7,619 nucleotides of DNA. It comes from Nitrososphaerota archaeon (GTDB lineage Archaea; Thermoproteota; Nitrososphaeria; Nitrososphaerales; Nitrosopumilaceae). The notes under the pieces were generated by a model that saw only the letters and a list, made by a program, of their open reading frames with translations, ran no database searches and was not told where the DNA came from. Below are positions 1-5,625 of the stretch, one piece after another. Location: assembly GCA_028867235.1 (NCBI GenBank), contig JAGWGS010000054.1, forward strand, positions 1 to 7,619, given 5' to 3'. The position numbers were made by a program, and so were the translations under genes. Every line of letters starts with the position of its first letter. Position 1 is the stretch's first letter.

Positions 1-478
1 TGATGGAAAACTTGTAGTAGACCACCCAAGCGGAGAAAAATTGTCATTTGACTTTCCTCGCTCTTCAAAACAAAAACATCTATGCCTTACTGATTACTTT
101 GGAAAAGACGACATTGTTGCATTCCAGGCAGTAACTGTAGGAACAAAAGTATCTGATATCATAGAAGAATGGAACAAGCAGGACAAGTATACTGATGCAT
201 ACTATTTGCATGGAATAGCAGTGGAGACTGCCGAAGCAATGGCAGAGTGGATTAACAACAAGATTCGGGAGGAACTTGGCATAGGCCCTAAGAGGGGATT
301 GAGATACAGTTGGGGATATCCTAGCTGCCCTGATGTCTCACAACATCACATTGTGTGGAAACTATTAGAACCCCAAAGGTCTGGCATGACACTAACAGAG
401 GCAGGGCAAATCATTCCAGAACAGTCCACTGCTGCCATAGTGGTGCATCATCCAGAAGCAGAATACTTTGTACTGTGA
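1..478 (+). CDS. metH: Cobalamin-dependent methionine synthase, C-terminal reactivation domain (5' partial)
   Basis: The frame is open from base 2 with no stop, so this is the 3' end of a gene that begins before the window. The 158 visible residues match the MetH activation domain, which binds S-adenosylmethionine and flavodoxin to remethylate oxidised cob(II)alamin; the full enzyme makes methionine from homocysteine and methyltetrahydrofolate. Family marks are a helix with the pattern LHG..VE.AEA.AEW (about 212-250), the SAM-binding RxxxGY motif as RYSWGY (302-319) followed by PSCPD, and the terminal pattern MTLTE...PEQST...HHPEAEYF (386-472). The protein stops right after that motif, without the tail of about 30 residues in E. 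coli MetH. Whether the missing part holds the B12, folate and homocysteine domains cannot be seen; a split MetH is possible. A TTG at 41 lies inside the conserved domain and is unlikely to be a start. Confidence 0.88.
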   Translation, partial: DGKLVVDHPSGEKLSFDFPRSSKQKHLCLTDYFGKDDIVAFQAVTVGTKVSDIIEEWNKQDKYTDAYYLHGIAVETAEAMAEWINNKIREELGIGPKRGLRYSWGYPSCPDVSQHHIVWKLLEPQRSGMTLTEAGQIIPEQSTAAIVVHHPEAEYFVL

Positions 479-485
479 TTATACC
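477..485 (+). promoter_or_regulatory. Candidate TATA box for the NUDIX gene
   Basis: The sequence gattatacc overlaps the metH stop codon and is centred about 25 bases before the TTG at 506. That is the spacing expected if transcription starts at or next to the start codon (leaderless mRNA). The box is short, and read-through from metH is equally possible. Confidence 0.35.
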
Positions 486-505
486 ACAACAACAAAAGAC
501 AATAA

Positions 506-1069
506 TTGATTATTTCTCTAGTATCTATATTGGATACAAAAGAACTAGATAAAATCCTGTCTTGTCCTATTACAACCAAAGTAATTGCAACTGGAAGACT
601 TGCTGCTGTAATGATCATTCTATTTGGAAAACAGCCGTCAGTATTGATGACAGAAAGACCGAAAACAATGAATCATCATGCAGGTGAGATTGCGTTTCCA
701 GGCGGAACATGGGAAAAAGATGATGGGGATCTACTAGATACTGCAATCCGGGAAACAAGAGAGGAGCTTGGAATTGCGGTAAAACGCTCTATGGTTATTG
801 GGAATCTAAAACCTGTTACAACACTAAATTCTGGTTTTACAATACTTCCGTATATCACAATACTTGATGTCTTGCCAAAAATTACTCCAAACTCAGAGAT
901 TGCATCACTACTTGAGATACCTCTTGTACCATTGTTGCATACCATTGAAGATGACAAAGATCCTGCTCACAAATCCATAATGGAGATGTATACCTTCAAG
1001 TTTGAGAACCACTTGATCTGGGGTGCATCTGCAAGGATGCTCAAGCAGATGCATGACAAGATCTTGTAA
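506..1069 (+). CDS. NUDIX hydrolase, CoA pyrophosphatase type
   Basis: 187 residues. The CoA-pyrophosphatase signature spans residues 47-67, with the pattern LMTxR...HHAGExAFPGG. It runs into the NUDIX box, whose catalytic core R82-E83-T84-R85-E86-E87-L88-G89 holds the Mg2+-binding glutamates. As in E. coli NudL, the upstream Glu of the generic NUDIX box is absent, which is normal for this subfamily. The C-terminal IWGASARML (171-179) is also typical. Family members split CoA or CoA derivatives into 3',5'-ADP and 4'-phosphopantetheine. A role in trimming CoA pools is plausible in an organism that fixes carbon through CoA esters, but this is inference. No ATG lies upstream of the domain; TTG at 506 is the best start, with another in-frame TTG at 530. 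The gene lies 27 bases after metH on the same strand. Confidence 0.85.
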   Translation: MIISLVSILDTKELDKILSCPITTKVIATGRLAAVMIILFGKQPSVLMTERPKTMNHHAGEIAFPGGTWEKDDGDLLDTAIRETREELGIAVKRSMVIGNLKPVTTLNSGFTILPYITILDVLPKITPNSEIASLLEIPLVPLLHTIEDDKDPAHKSIMEMYTFKFENHLIWGASARMLKQMHDKIL

Positions 1070-1093
1070 TGGTTACTATGGTATCTGAGATTC

Positions 1094-1101
1094 ATTTAAA
1101 A
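1094..1101 (+). promoter_or_regulatory. TATA box of the rpl39e-rpl31e operon
   Basis: The sequence atttaaaa is centred about 27 bases upstream of the rpl39e ATG at 1125. This is the archaeal TATA-to-start distance, so the transcript is predicted to begin at or within a few bases of the ATG. No Shine-Dalgarno sequence precedes the ATG, which agrees with a leaderless message. An ATG at 1112 is out of frame. Confidence 0.6.
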
Positions 1102-1124
1102 AGAGGCTAAAATGTCAAATTTTT

Positions 1125-1283
1125 ATGGCTGCACACAAGTCAACTCCAAGAAAGAACAGGTTGATGAAGAAAATAAAACAGAACAAATCTGTACCAGCTT
1201 GGATAATTGTTAGGACAAAGCGTAGAGTGCGAACAAATCCTAAGAAGAGACAGTGGCGCAGAACGGATGTGAAGGTGGGATAA
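1125..1283 (+). CDS. rpl39e: 50S ribosomal protein L39e
   Basis: A 52-residue, strongly basic protein (begins MAAHKSTPRKNRL, ends RRTDVKVG) with the invariant L39e features: an Arg/Lys-rich N-terminal helix, the SVPAWIIVRTKRRVR core (residues 22-36) and the NPKKRQWRRT end. L39e threads through the wall of the peptide exit tunnel of archaeal and eukaryotic large subunits, occupying space partly taken by bacterial L23. Its length is normal (about 50). The ATG is fixed by the family N-terminus and by a TATA box about 27 bases upstream. Its stop codon directly abuts the ATG of rpl31e, so the two are one operon, as in many archaea. Confidence 0.95.
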   Translation: MAAHKSTPRKNRLMKKIKQNKSVPAWIIVRTKRRVRTNPKKRQWRRTDVKVG

Positions 1284-1790
1284 ATGTCGGCAGAAGCAAC
1301 AGAGAGAATTTACACTATTAACCTTGGAAAGGTGCTCTTATCACCAAACAACCAGAGGGCAAAGAGAGCAATCAACATGATACGAGAGTTTGCCATAAAG
1401 CACATGAAGTCTGAGAATATCAAGATTGAAGAAGAGATTAGCCACTTGGTATGGGCAAGAGGAATAAGACATCCTCCAAGAAAGATTAGAGTCAAGATTA
1501 CAAAAGATGATGGAAATGTCATTGTATCAAAGTATCAAGAAGACAAAAAGGCAGAAGAGTCAAAATCTGAGAAAAAGTCAGATGATAAGAAAAAGTCTGA
1601 CAAGTTAAAAAAAGAAGAAAAGAAAGTAGAGGAAAAGAAGGAAGACAAGAAGGAAAAGACAGAGAAAAAGACAGAAGAAAAGAAAGAGCCCAAGACTGAA
1701 GAGAAACCAAAGAAGGTAGAAAAGAAAACCGAAGAGAAAGCAGTAGAAGAAAAGAAAGAAAAGTCTGAGAAAAAGACAAAGAAAGAATAA
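1284..1790 (+). CDS. rpl31e: 50S ribosomal protein L31e with a long Lys/Glu-rich tail
   Basis: 168 residues. Residues 1-86 are a complete L31e domain: ERIYTINL at 7-14, the RAKRAINMIREF helix (25-36), then LVWARGIRHPPRKIRVKI (55-72). L31e sits near the exit of the peptide tunnel on the large subunit, among the proteins around the docking sites of nascent-chain factors. The usual archaeal protein is about 80-100 residues. Here residues 87-168 form a low-complexity extension with 36 Lys and 24 Glu in 82 residues, made of repeated KKxEE/EKKT-like units and encoded by a purine-rich tract on the + strand. It is probably disordered or a charged helix; its function is unknown. The start abuts the rpl39e stop. 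The eIF6 gene, which often follows L31e in archaea, is absent; the next gene is convergent. Confidence 0.95.
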   Translation: MSAEATERIYTINLGKVLLSPNNQRAKRAINMIREFAIKHMKSENIKIEEEISHLVWARGIRHPPRKIRVKITKDDGNVIVSKYQEDKKAEESKSEKKSDDKKKSDKLKKEEKKVEEKKEDKKEKTEKKTEEKKEPKTEEKPKKVEKKTEEKAVEEKKEKSEKKTKKE

Positions 1791-1811
1791 TCTCTTCTTC
1801 TTGAAATCTAG

Positions 1812-1832
1812 AAATTTTAATTTTTAAAATTT
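1812..1832. terminator. AT-only dyad between convergent genes, probable bidirectional terminator
   Basis: Perfect 8-base arms, aaatttta and taaaattt, flank a 5-base atttt spacer. The dyad lies between the rpl31e stop (1790) and the ftsZ-like stop, overlapping the first two bases of the latter's stop codon. Both strands give T-rich runs, which are the main termination signal in archaea. The stem is all A/T, so the T-runs may matter more than the fold. Confidence 0.45.
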
Positions 1833-2784
1833 ATTCTATCTGATCTAGTGCAAGGTCAATTTTTACACTTGCATCAGGTTCATCCCAATCAAGTACATTT
1901 TCTTTTGGAATGAATCCTAACGGGTCGTACTTGTCAAAGCGTGTCTCGCCTTCAATTGATGTCAGCAACACTACCTTGGAGCTCTCACCTGCTGTAACAG
2001 ACATGCTTACGCGTGTGCTGTCATCTCCAAATATTCCGCTGATTGTATTTACCATTGAATTTAAAACTCCGATTGGAACCTTGTTTCCGCCTACTACATA
2101 CATTAATGCACTCTTGATGTTTTCTGGTGATGCATCCTCGTACAGCATCTTGATTGAATCTCTAAGTGATGTTTCTACACTTGGCATGTCTTTGCTTGTT
2201 GAAAGTATGCTTGTTTCAATTGGCAAAGATGAGCACTTTAGTGTGGATACTACGTGAAGCAATGCCGCATTTGTTATTTCGTTGCACTTGATTGGCGTAA
2301 GGTCTGGATTGCTCTCAAGCAATGCATCGTTATCTATTATGACTGTACAATCTGAATTTGCCTTGAGTCTCTTAAGAGATACTCCTGAGAAAAATATCCT
2401 ATCTTTTTCAAACTTGAACGGCATTATTCCAAAGGAAAGGACGCTTTTTCCTGATTCCTTGCCTATTTGAGATACTATTGGAGCAAGGGCTGCACCAGAC
2501 TTGCCTGCAAGATTTGCAACAACTAGAACTGTAGAATAGTTGGATATCTTTTCTTCAATTGATTCTCTTGCTCCCAATGAGACACCCCTGATCAAGTATG
2601 CTGAAGGATTCAAGATCGGACTAGTATTGATTAAAATCTTTGAAACATCATAATTCAAATCTCGTGCATCATGGCTTATCAAAAGGCAGTCATGACCAAG
2701 GGTATTTTTGATATCTAGTGCTAGTTTGCATCCTGCACCGCCAAGGCCTACGATCAAAACTGGTTCTTTCATCTGAAATTCCAT
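1831..2784 (-). CDS. ftsZ: FtsZ-like tubulin-superfamily protein with degenerate GTP-binding loops
   Basis: 317 residues, shorter than usual FtsZ (about 350-400). The N-terminal GLGGAGCK (13-20) corresponds to the FtsZ T1 loop, with Lys replacing the usual Asn. MPFKFEKDR (121-129) and the following DNDALLE (151-157) match the FtsZ PFxFE...PNDKLL region. The C-terminal half fits the FtsZ_C domain (SALMYVVGGNKVPIGVLN, 225-242; TRVSMSVTAG, 257-266). However, the tubulin signature GGGTGTG reads AGKSGAA (93-99), and no NxDxxD catalytic T7 motif appears around 185-205. FtsZ normally binds GTP and polymerises into the division ring. From memory, thaumarchaeal FtsZ homologues are known to be divergent, and these organisms divide with Cdv proteins, so GTPase or ring activity is doubtful. 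The start is ATG 2784; GAAGGAG lies only 2 bases before it, too close for a usual ribosome site. An in-frame ATG lies at 2772. No C-terminal tail motif for partner proteins is seen. Confidence 0.8.
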   Translation of the reverse strand: MEFQMKEPVLIVGLGGAGCKLALDIKNTLGHDCLLISHDARDLNYDVSKILINTSPILNPSAYLIRGVSLGARESIEEKISNYSTVLVVANLAGKSGAALAPIVSQIGKESGKSVLSFGIMPFKFEKDRIFFSGVSLKRLKANSDCTVIIDNDALLESNPDLTPIKCNEITNAALLHVVSTLKCSSLPIETSILSTSKDMPSVETSLRDSIKMLYEDASPENIKSALMYVVGGNKVPIGVLNSMVNTISGIFGDDSTRVSMSVTAGESSKVVLLTSIEGETRFDKYDPLGFIPKENVLDWDEPDASVKIDLALDQIE

Positions 2785-2808
2785 GACTCCTTCTTGCTTA
2801 CAAAATTG

Positions 2809-2818
2809 ATTAAAAAAC
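2809..2818 (-). promoter_or_regulatory. Candidate TATA box for the ftsZ-like gene
   Basis: On the minus strand a gttttttaat box is centred about 28-30 bases before the ATG at 2784, fitting a leaderless or nearly leaderless transcript. It suggests the ftsZ-like gene can be transcribed separately from the methylthiotransferase gene 74 bases upstream. The same T-run could also end the upstream transcript. Confidence 0.4.
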
Positions 2819-2830
2819 TTTGTTGCTTAG

Positions 2831-2854
2831 TTTTGATCCAAACTCGGATCTAAA
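2831..2854. repeat. Inverted repeat between the methylthiotransferase and ftsZ-like genes
   Basis: Arms ttttgatcc and ggatctaaa pair at 8 of 9 positions around a 6-base spacer (aaactc). The core gatcc/ggatc is perfect. It begins 5 bases after the methylthiotransferase stop codon on the minus strand and is followed 12 bases later by a T6 run. It may be a terminator hairpin for the upstream operon or an operator upstream of the ftsZ-like TATA box. Confidence 0.45.
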
Positions 2855-2858
2855 TTAT

Positions 2859-4124
2859 TTAGCTCACTGTACCATACAGACCATTGGGTGCAGCACTTGT
2901 TATCTTGACATTTACTTTATGTCCCAATTCTACATCCTGGTCTGTTACTATCTGCTTGTAGGCAAAGTTTCTTCCCTTTGTCTTTCCTTCTGATCGCTCA
3001 TCAAAGAGCACTTGGCCCTCCCAGCCTATCCACTCTTTGTTTCTCTCAAGTGATATTTTCTTTGCAAGATCAAACACTATCTTGCTTCGCCTCTTGACTT
3101 CTGAGATATCAATTTGTTCTAGCTTGGCTGCCTTGGTGCCGTCTCGCGCACTATATCTTGAGAGATTTACAACATCCGGCCTTGTAGATTCTATCAAGTC
3201 TACTGTCTTGGCAAAGTCCTCCTCAGTCTCTGTTGGAAAGCCTACTATGATGTCAGTTGCAATAGTGAATCTCTCAAATTTCTCCCTAAATGCAGTGTCT
3301 GCGTCATGGTATATCTTGGCAGTATGCTGTCTTTTCATCTCTTTTAACACCTTGTCACTTCCACTCTGGACTGGAATGTGCAAAAACTTGAAGACTTTGT
3401 CACTTTCAAAGCTCTCAAGTAATCCCTTTTGTATGCGTGGAAGATACATTGGGCTCATCATACCTACTCGTACCATGAAATCTTGTTTTATCTCAGATAC
3501 ATTGCTTACAAGTTCTGACAAGCTAGATCCAATATCTAACCCATAACACCCATTGTCAGTTGATGTAAGCCATACCTCGACACATCCGTCTTTGATCTCT
3601 TGTCTTACTTGGCGTACAATATCTCCGACTCGATAGCTTTGTAATTCACCTTTTGAAATTTTTGTCTGACAAAATGTGCACTGACTCATACAACCACTTG
3701 CAATTTCTATTATGCCTACAACTGGATTGAGCCTAACCTTTGGCAATCCAATCTTGCTCGCATCAGTATCATCAAGTTCTATTTTTTTTATTCCCTGTAA
3801 TGTAGATTCTATTACATCAAGTGTTCTGCCGATTGAGTTTGGTCCCAACATGCTTGCATTGGGACTGAATTTTTCTACAGTATTTTTTTCTGCTTTTGGA
3901 AGGCACCCTGCAACAACAAGTGGAGCATCGCGCAGTTTTTTTATTCGATGTACCATCTTGTGTGCAGTTACATCTTTAACAGAACATGTTACCAGTACAC
4001 TTAGGTCAGAATCTTTCTCGCTTTCTGCAAGTGTATGGCCTCCATTTACAACAAGACCTGATATCATTTCAGAATCTGCAAAGCTTGCAGAGCAACCATG
4101 TGCCTCTACCCAGATCTTGGCCAT
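2859..4124 (-). CDS. mtaB: tRNA methylthiotransferase, MiaB/CDKAL1 (MtaB) family
   Basis: 421 residues, the usual family length. Three parts are visible. The N-terminal UPF0004 domain has the three cluster cysteines C11 (HGCSAS), C47 (VTCSVKD) and C74 (AGCLP). The radical-SAM domain has C145-x3-C149-x2-C152 (SGCMSQCTFCQTK), followed by SYR and EVWLTSTDNGCYG. A C-terminal TRAM RNA-binding domain spans about 362-421. These enzymes use two 4Fe-4S clusters and SAM to add a methylthio group at C2 of an adenosine next to the anticodon. The CxxxCTFCQTKxxKG and WLTSxDNG wording matches the archaeal/eukaryotic branch that converts t6A37 to ms2t6A37. The ATG at 4124 comes 3 bases after the lyase stop, so the two genes are cotranscribed; the metabolic link is not obvious. 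All cluster ligands are intact. Substrate choice (t6A versus i6A) is inferred from family resemblance. Confidence 0.9.
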   Translation of the reverse strand: MAKIWVEAHGCSASFADSEMISGLVVNGGHTLAESEKDSDLSVLVTCSVKDVTAHKMVHRIKKLRDAPLVVAGCLPKAEKNTVEKFSPNASMLGPNSIGRTLDVIESTLQGIKKIELDDTDASKIGLPKVRLNPVVGIIEIASGCMSQCTFCQTKISKGELQSYRVGDIVRQVRQEIKDGCVEVWLTSTDNGCYGLDIGSSLSELVSNVSEIKQDFMVRVGMMSPMYLPRIQKGLLESFESDKVFKFLHIPVQSGSDKVLKEMKRQHTAKIYHDADTAFREKFERFTIATDIIVGFPTETEEDFAKTVDLIESTRPDVVNLSRYSARDGTKAAKLEQIDISEVKRRSKIVFDLAKKISLERNKEWIGWEGQVLFDERSEGKTKGRNFAYKQIVTDQDVELGHKVNVKITSAAPNGLYGTVS

Positions 4125-4127
4125 TGC

Positions 4128-5489
4128 TTATCCAAGAAGTTCGTTTACTTCTTTTTCAGTCAATAATTCCTTTGCAACGACAAGCTGTCTGATTGTCTTG
4201 CCTGTCTTGAGAGATTCTTTGAACAAGTCTGCACTTGCCTGATACCCAATCTTTGGTGCAAGCAAGGTGACAATTACTGGACTGTTTTCTATGTATTGAC
4301 CTAGCTTTGTCTTGTTTGCAGTCAATCCATCAATTAGGTTTTTTGAGAATATCGGCACAAAGTTTCGTAGCATGTCCATTGAATCAAGTACGGATTTTAC
4401 CATTACTGGAAGCATCACATTCAACTCAAATTGTCCTGCCTGTGCTGCAAGTGCTACCGTAGAATCTTTTCCTATAATATCAAAACAAACCATGTTCATG
4501 CATTCTGCAAGAGATGGGTTTACCTTTCCTGGCATGATTGAAGAGCCTGCATGCACTGCCGGAATTCCTATCTCTGATAGTCCTGCTACAGGTCCTGATG
4601 CCATTAGTCTTATGTCATTTGCTATCCTTCCAAGCTCTAGTGCTAGGTTTCGTAATGTAGATGACATTTTTGCAACTGCAAACCTGCTTTCTAGGCCAAA
4701 CTGCATGTCCGGTTCTGGCTTGAGTGAAAGCTTTGAAATCTTGGCTAATTCTGAAATTACGACTGTTCTGTATCCTTTTGGAGTGTTTGCACCAGAGCCT
4801 ACTGCAGTTCCTCCGAGTGCAATTTTTTCAAGTTCTTTTTTTGCTTCAACTATTGAATCCCGAGCCTTGGCAATTGCAGTTGCATATGCTGCAAACTCAC
4901 TTCCTAATGTAACTGGAAGTGCATCCATAAGATGGGTTCTTCCAATTTTTTGGTAACTTGAAAATTCTTTTGCCTTTTTTGCAAGTGTCTTGATTAGTTC
5001 ATCAATTGCTGGTATGACTTGGACTGTATCAAACAGTATTGCAACATGCATGGCAGTTGGAAATGTATCATTGCTTGACTGTGACATGTTAACATGATCA
5101 TTTGGATGAAGTGATTCGTAATCTCCTTTTTTCTTACCAAGTATCTCTAATGCAATATTTGCTAAAACTTCATTTGTATTCATGTTAAATGCAGTGCCTG
5201 CACCGGAGTTGATTGCCTCCACGACAAATTGGTCCAAGTGGTTTCCTGATAACACTTGGTCACATGCCTTGACTATGGCATCTCCTCTTTTTTTGTCAAG
5301 TGTCTTTACTTTCATGTTTGCAATTGCTGCTGATCTCTTAATCATTACAAACGACATCACAAGATAAGGATGGGATCTCTGTCCTGTTACATGGTATTGT
5401 TTTATGGCTCTTGCAGTAAATGCTCCATAGTATGCTTCTGCTGGAATTTCTACTTTTCCTAAAGAATCGGTATCTGTTCTAAACTTCAC
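4128..5489 (-). CDS. fumC: Class II fumarase / aspartase-type lyase
   Basis: 453 residues from a GTG at 5489. The three superfamily regions are present: SGAGT...NMNTNE (95-107), HPNDHVNMSQSSND (128-141) and the flexible loop GSSIMPGKVNP (315-325) with the catalytic serine S317 and K322. GRTHLMDA (183-190) carries the catalytic His186. SQSSND followed by FPTAMHV is fumarase-like and would fit malate/fumarate interconversion in central carbon metabolism. AGQFELNVMLPV and the CMNMVCFDIIG stretch lean towards aspartate ammonia-lyase, so specificity is open. The near-invariant THLQDA and TLGQE motifs read THLMDA and TLGSE. The frame runs to an ATG at 5528 (466 residues), but the extra 13 residues do not resemble the family. 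A TATA-like box at 5535-5544 would start transcription near 5513, inside that extension, so GTG 5489 is preferred. The gene heads an operon with the methylthiotransferase and is divergent from nirK. Confidence 0.8.
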   Translation of the reverse strand: MKFRTDTDSLGKVEIPAEAYYGAFTARAIKQYHVTGQRSHPYLVMSFVMIKRSAAIANMKVKTLDKKRGDAIVKACDQVLSGNHLDQFVVEAINSGAGTAFNMNTNEVLANIALEILGKKKGDYESLHPNDHVNMSQSSNDTFPTAMHVAILFDTVQVIPAIDELIKTLAKKAKEFSSYQKIGRTHLMDALPVTLGSEFAAYATAIAKARDSIVEAKKELEKIALGGTAVGSGANTPKGYRTVVISELAKISKLSLKPEPDMQFGLESRFAVAKMSSTLRNLALELGRIANDIRLMASGPVAGLSEIGIPAVHAGSSIMPGKVNPSLAECMNMVCFDIIGKDSTVALAAQAGQFELNVMLPVMVKSVLDSMDMLRNFVPIFSKNLIDGLTANKTKLGQYIENSPVIVTLLAPKIGYQASADLFKESLKTGKTIRQLVVAKELLTEKEVNELLG

Positions 5490-5534
5490 GTCCCAACTAA
5501 AATTAATTTTCCTAATATGCATTCGCATTTTTGG

Positions 5535-5544
5535 AGTTATACTT
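5535..5544 (-). promoter_or_regulatory. Candidate TATA box of the lyase-methylthiotransferase operon
   Basis: Minus-strand aagtataact lies about 50 bases before GTG 5489 and only about 12 before ATG 5528. With the usual archaeal spacing it would give a start near 5513 and a leader of about 24 bases to the GTG. A rival box, gaaattatcac (5564-5574), would instead support a short leader to ATG 5528. Confidence 0.3.
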
Positions 5545-5568
5545 GATCTAGAGTTGTAAGAATGTGAT

Positions 5569-5584
5569 AATTTCTCAAGAAATT
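5569..5584. repeat. Perfect 7+7 inverted repeat in the divergent lyase/nirK control region
   Basis: Arms aatttct and agaaatt flank a 2-base centre (ca). The repeat ends 10 bases before the nirK TATA box and overlaps a possible alternative minus-strand TATA box of the lyase gene. The size and symmetry suit a dimeric helix-turn-helix regulator, or an extended BRE/activator site. No regulator gene is in the window, so this is a structural observation only. Confidence 0.4.
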
Positions 5585-5594
5585 TCCCAATAAG

Positions 5595-5606
5595 TTAATA
5601 TATTTA
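5595..5606 (+). promoter_or_regulatory. nirK TATA box
   Basis: The sequence ttaatatattta is centred about 26 bases before the nirK ATG at 5626, placing transcription start at or very near the A of the ATG. No Shine-Dalgarno sequence lies before the ATG (preceding bases are cgaaacg), so a leaderless message is likely. This is the best TATA box in the window. Confidence 0.65.
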
Positions 5607-5625
5607 GATTTAAACATTCGAAACG

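Noticed and set aside
41..43. TTG as the start of a 145-residue protein
   Set aside because: The frame is open to the window edge and the conserved MetH activation domain extends upstream of this codon, so it is an internal Leu.
1519..1779. Minus-strand open frame of 86 codons rich in Ser, Leu and Phe, opposite the L31e tail
   Set aside because: It is the complement of the Lys/Glu codon repeats; its composition follows from the opposite strand, and it has no start signal or recognisable domain.
1570..1790. Purine-rich repeats in rpl31e as a microsatellite or non-coding repeat array
   Set aside because: The stretch stays in frame with the L31e domain and ends at a proper stop; it is best read as coding low complexity.
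2496..2501. Reading the FtsZ-like AGKSG segment as a Walker A P-loop
   Set aside because: The segment aligns position by position with the FtsZ T4 loop, and there is no GxxxxGK[ST] pattern or P-loop fold around it.
3712..4242. Plus-strand open frame of 176 codons spanning the lyase/methylthiotransferase junction
   Set aside because: It is antisense to two conserved genes, is Ser/Thr-rich as expected from complement coding, and has no promoter or family match.
4312..4956. Plus-strand open frame of 214 codons inside the lyase gene
   Set aside because: It lies wholly opposite a strongly conserved enzyme, has no promoter, and its sequence has no domain character; a shadow of the real gene.
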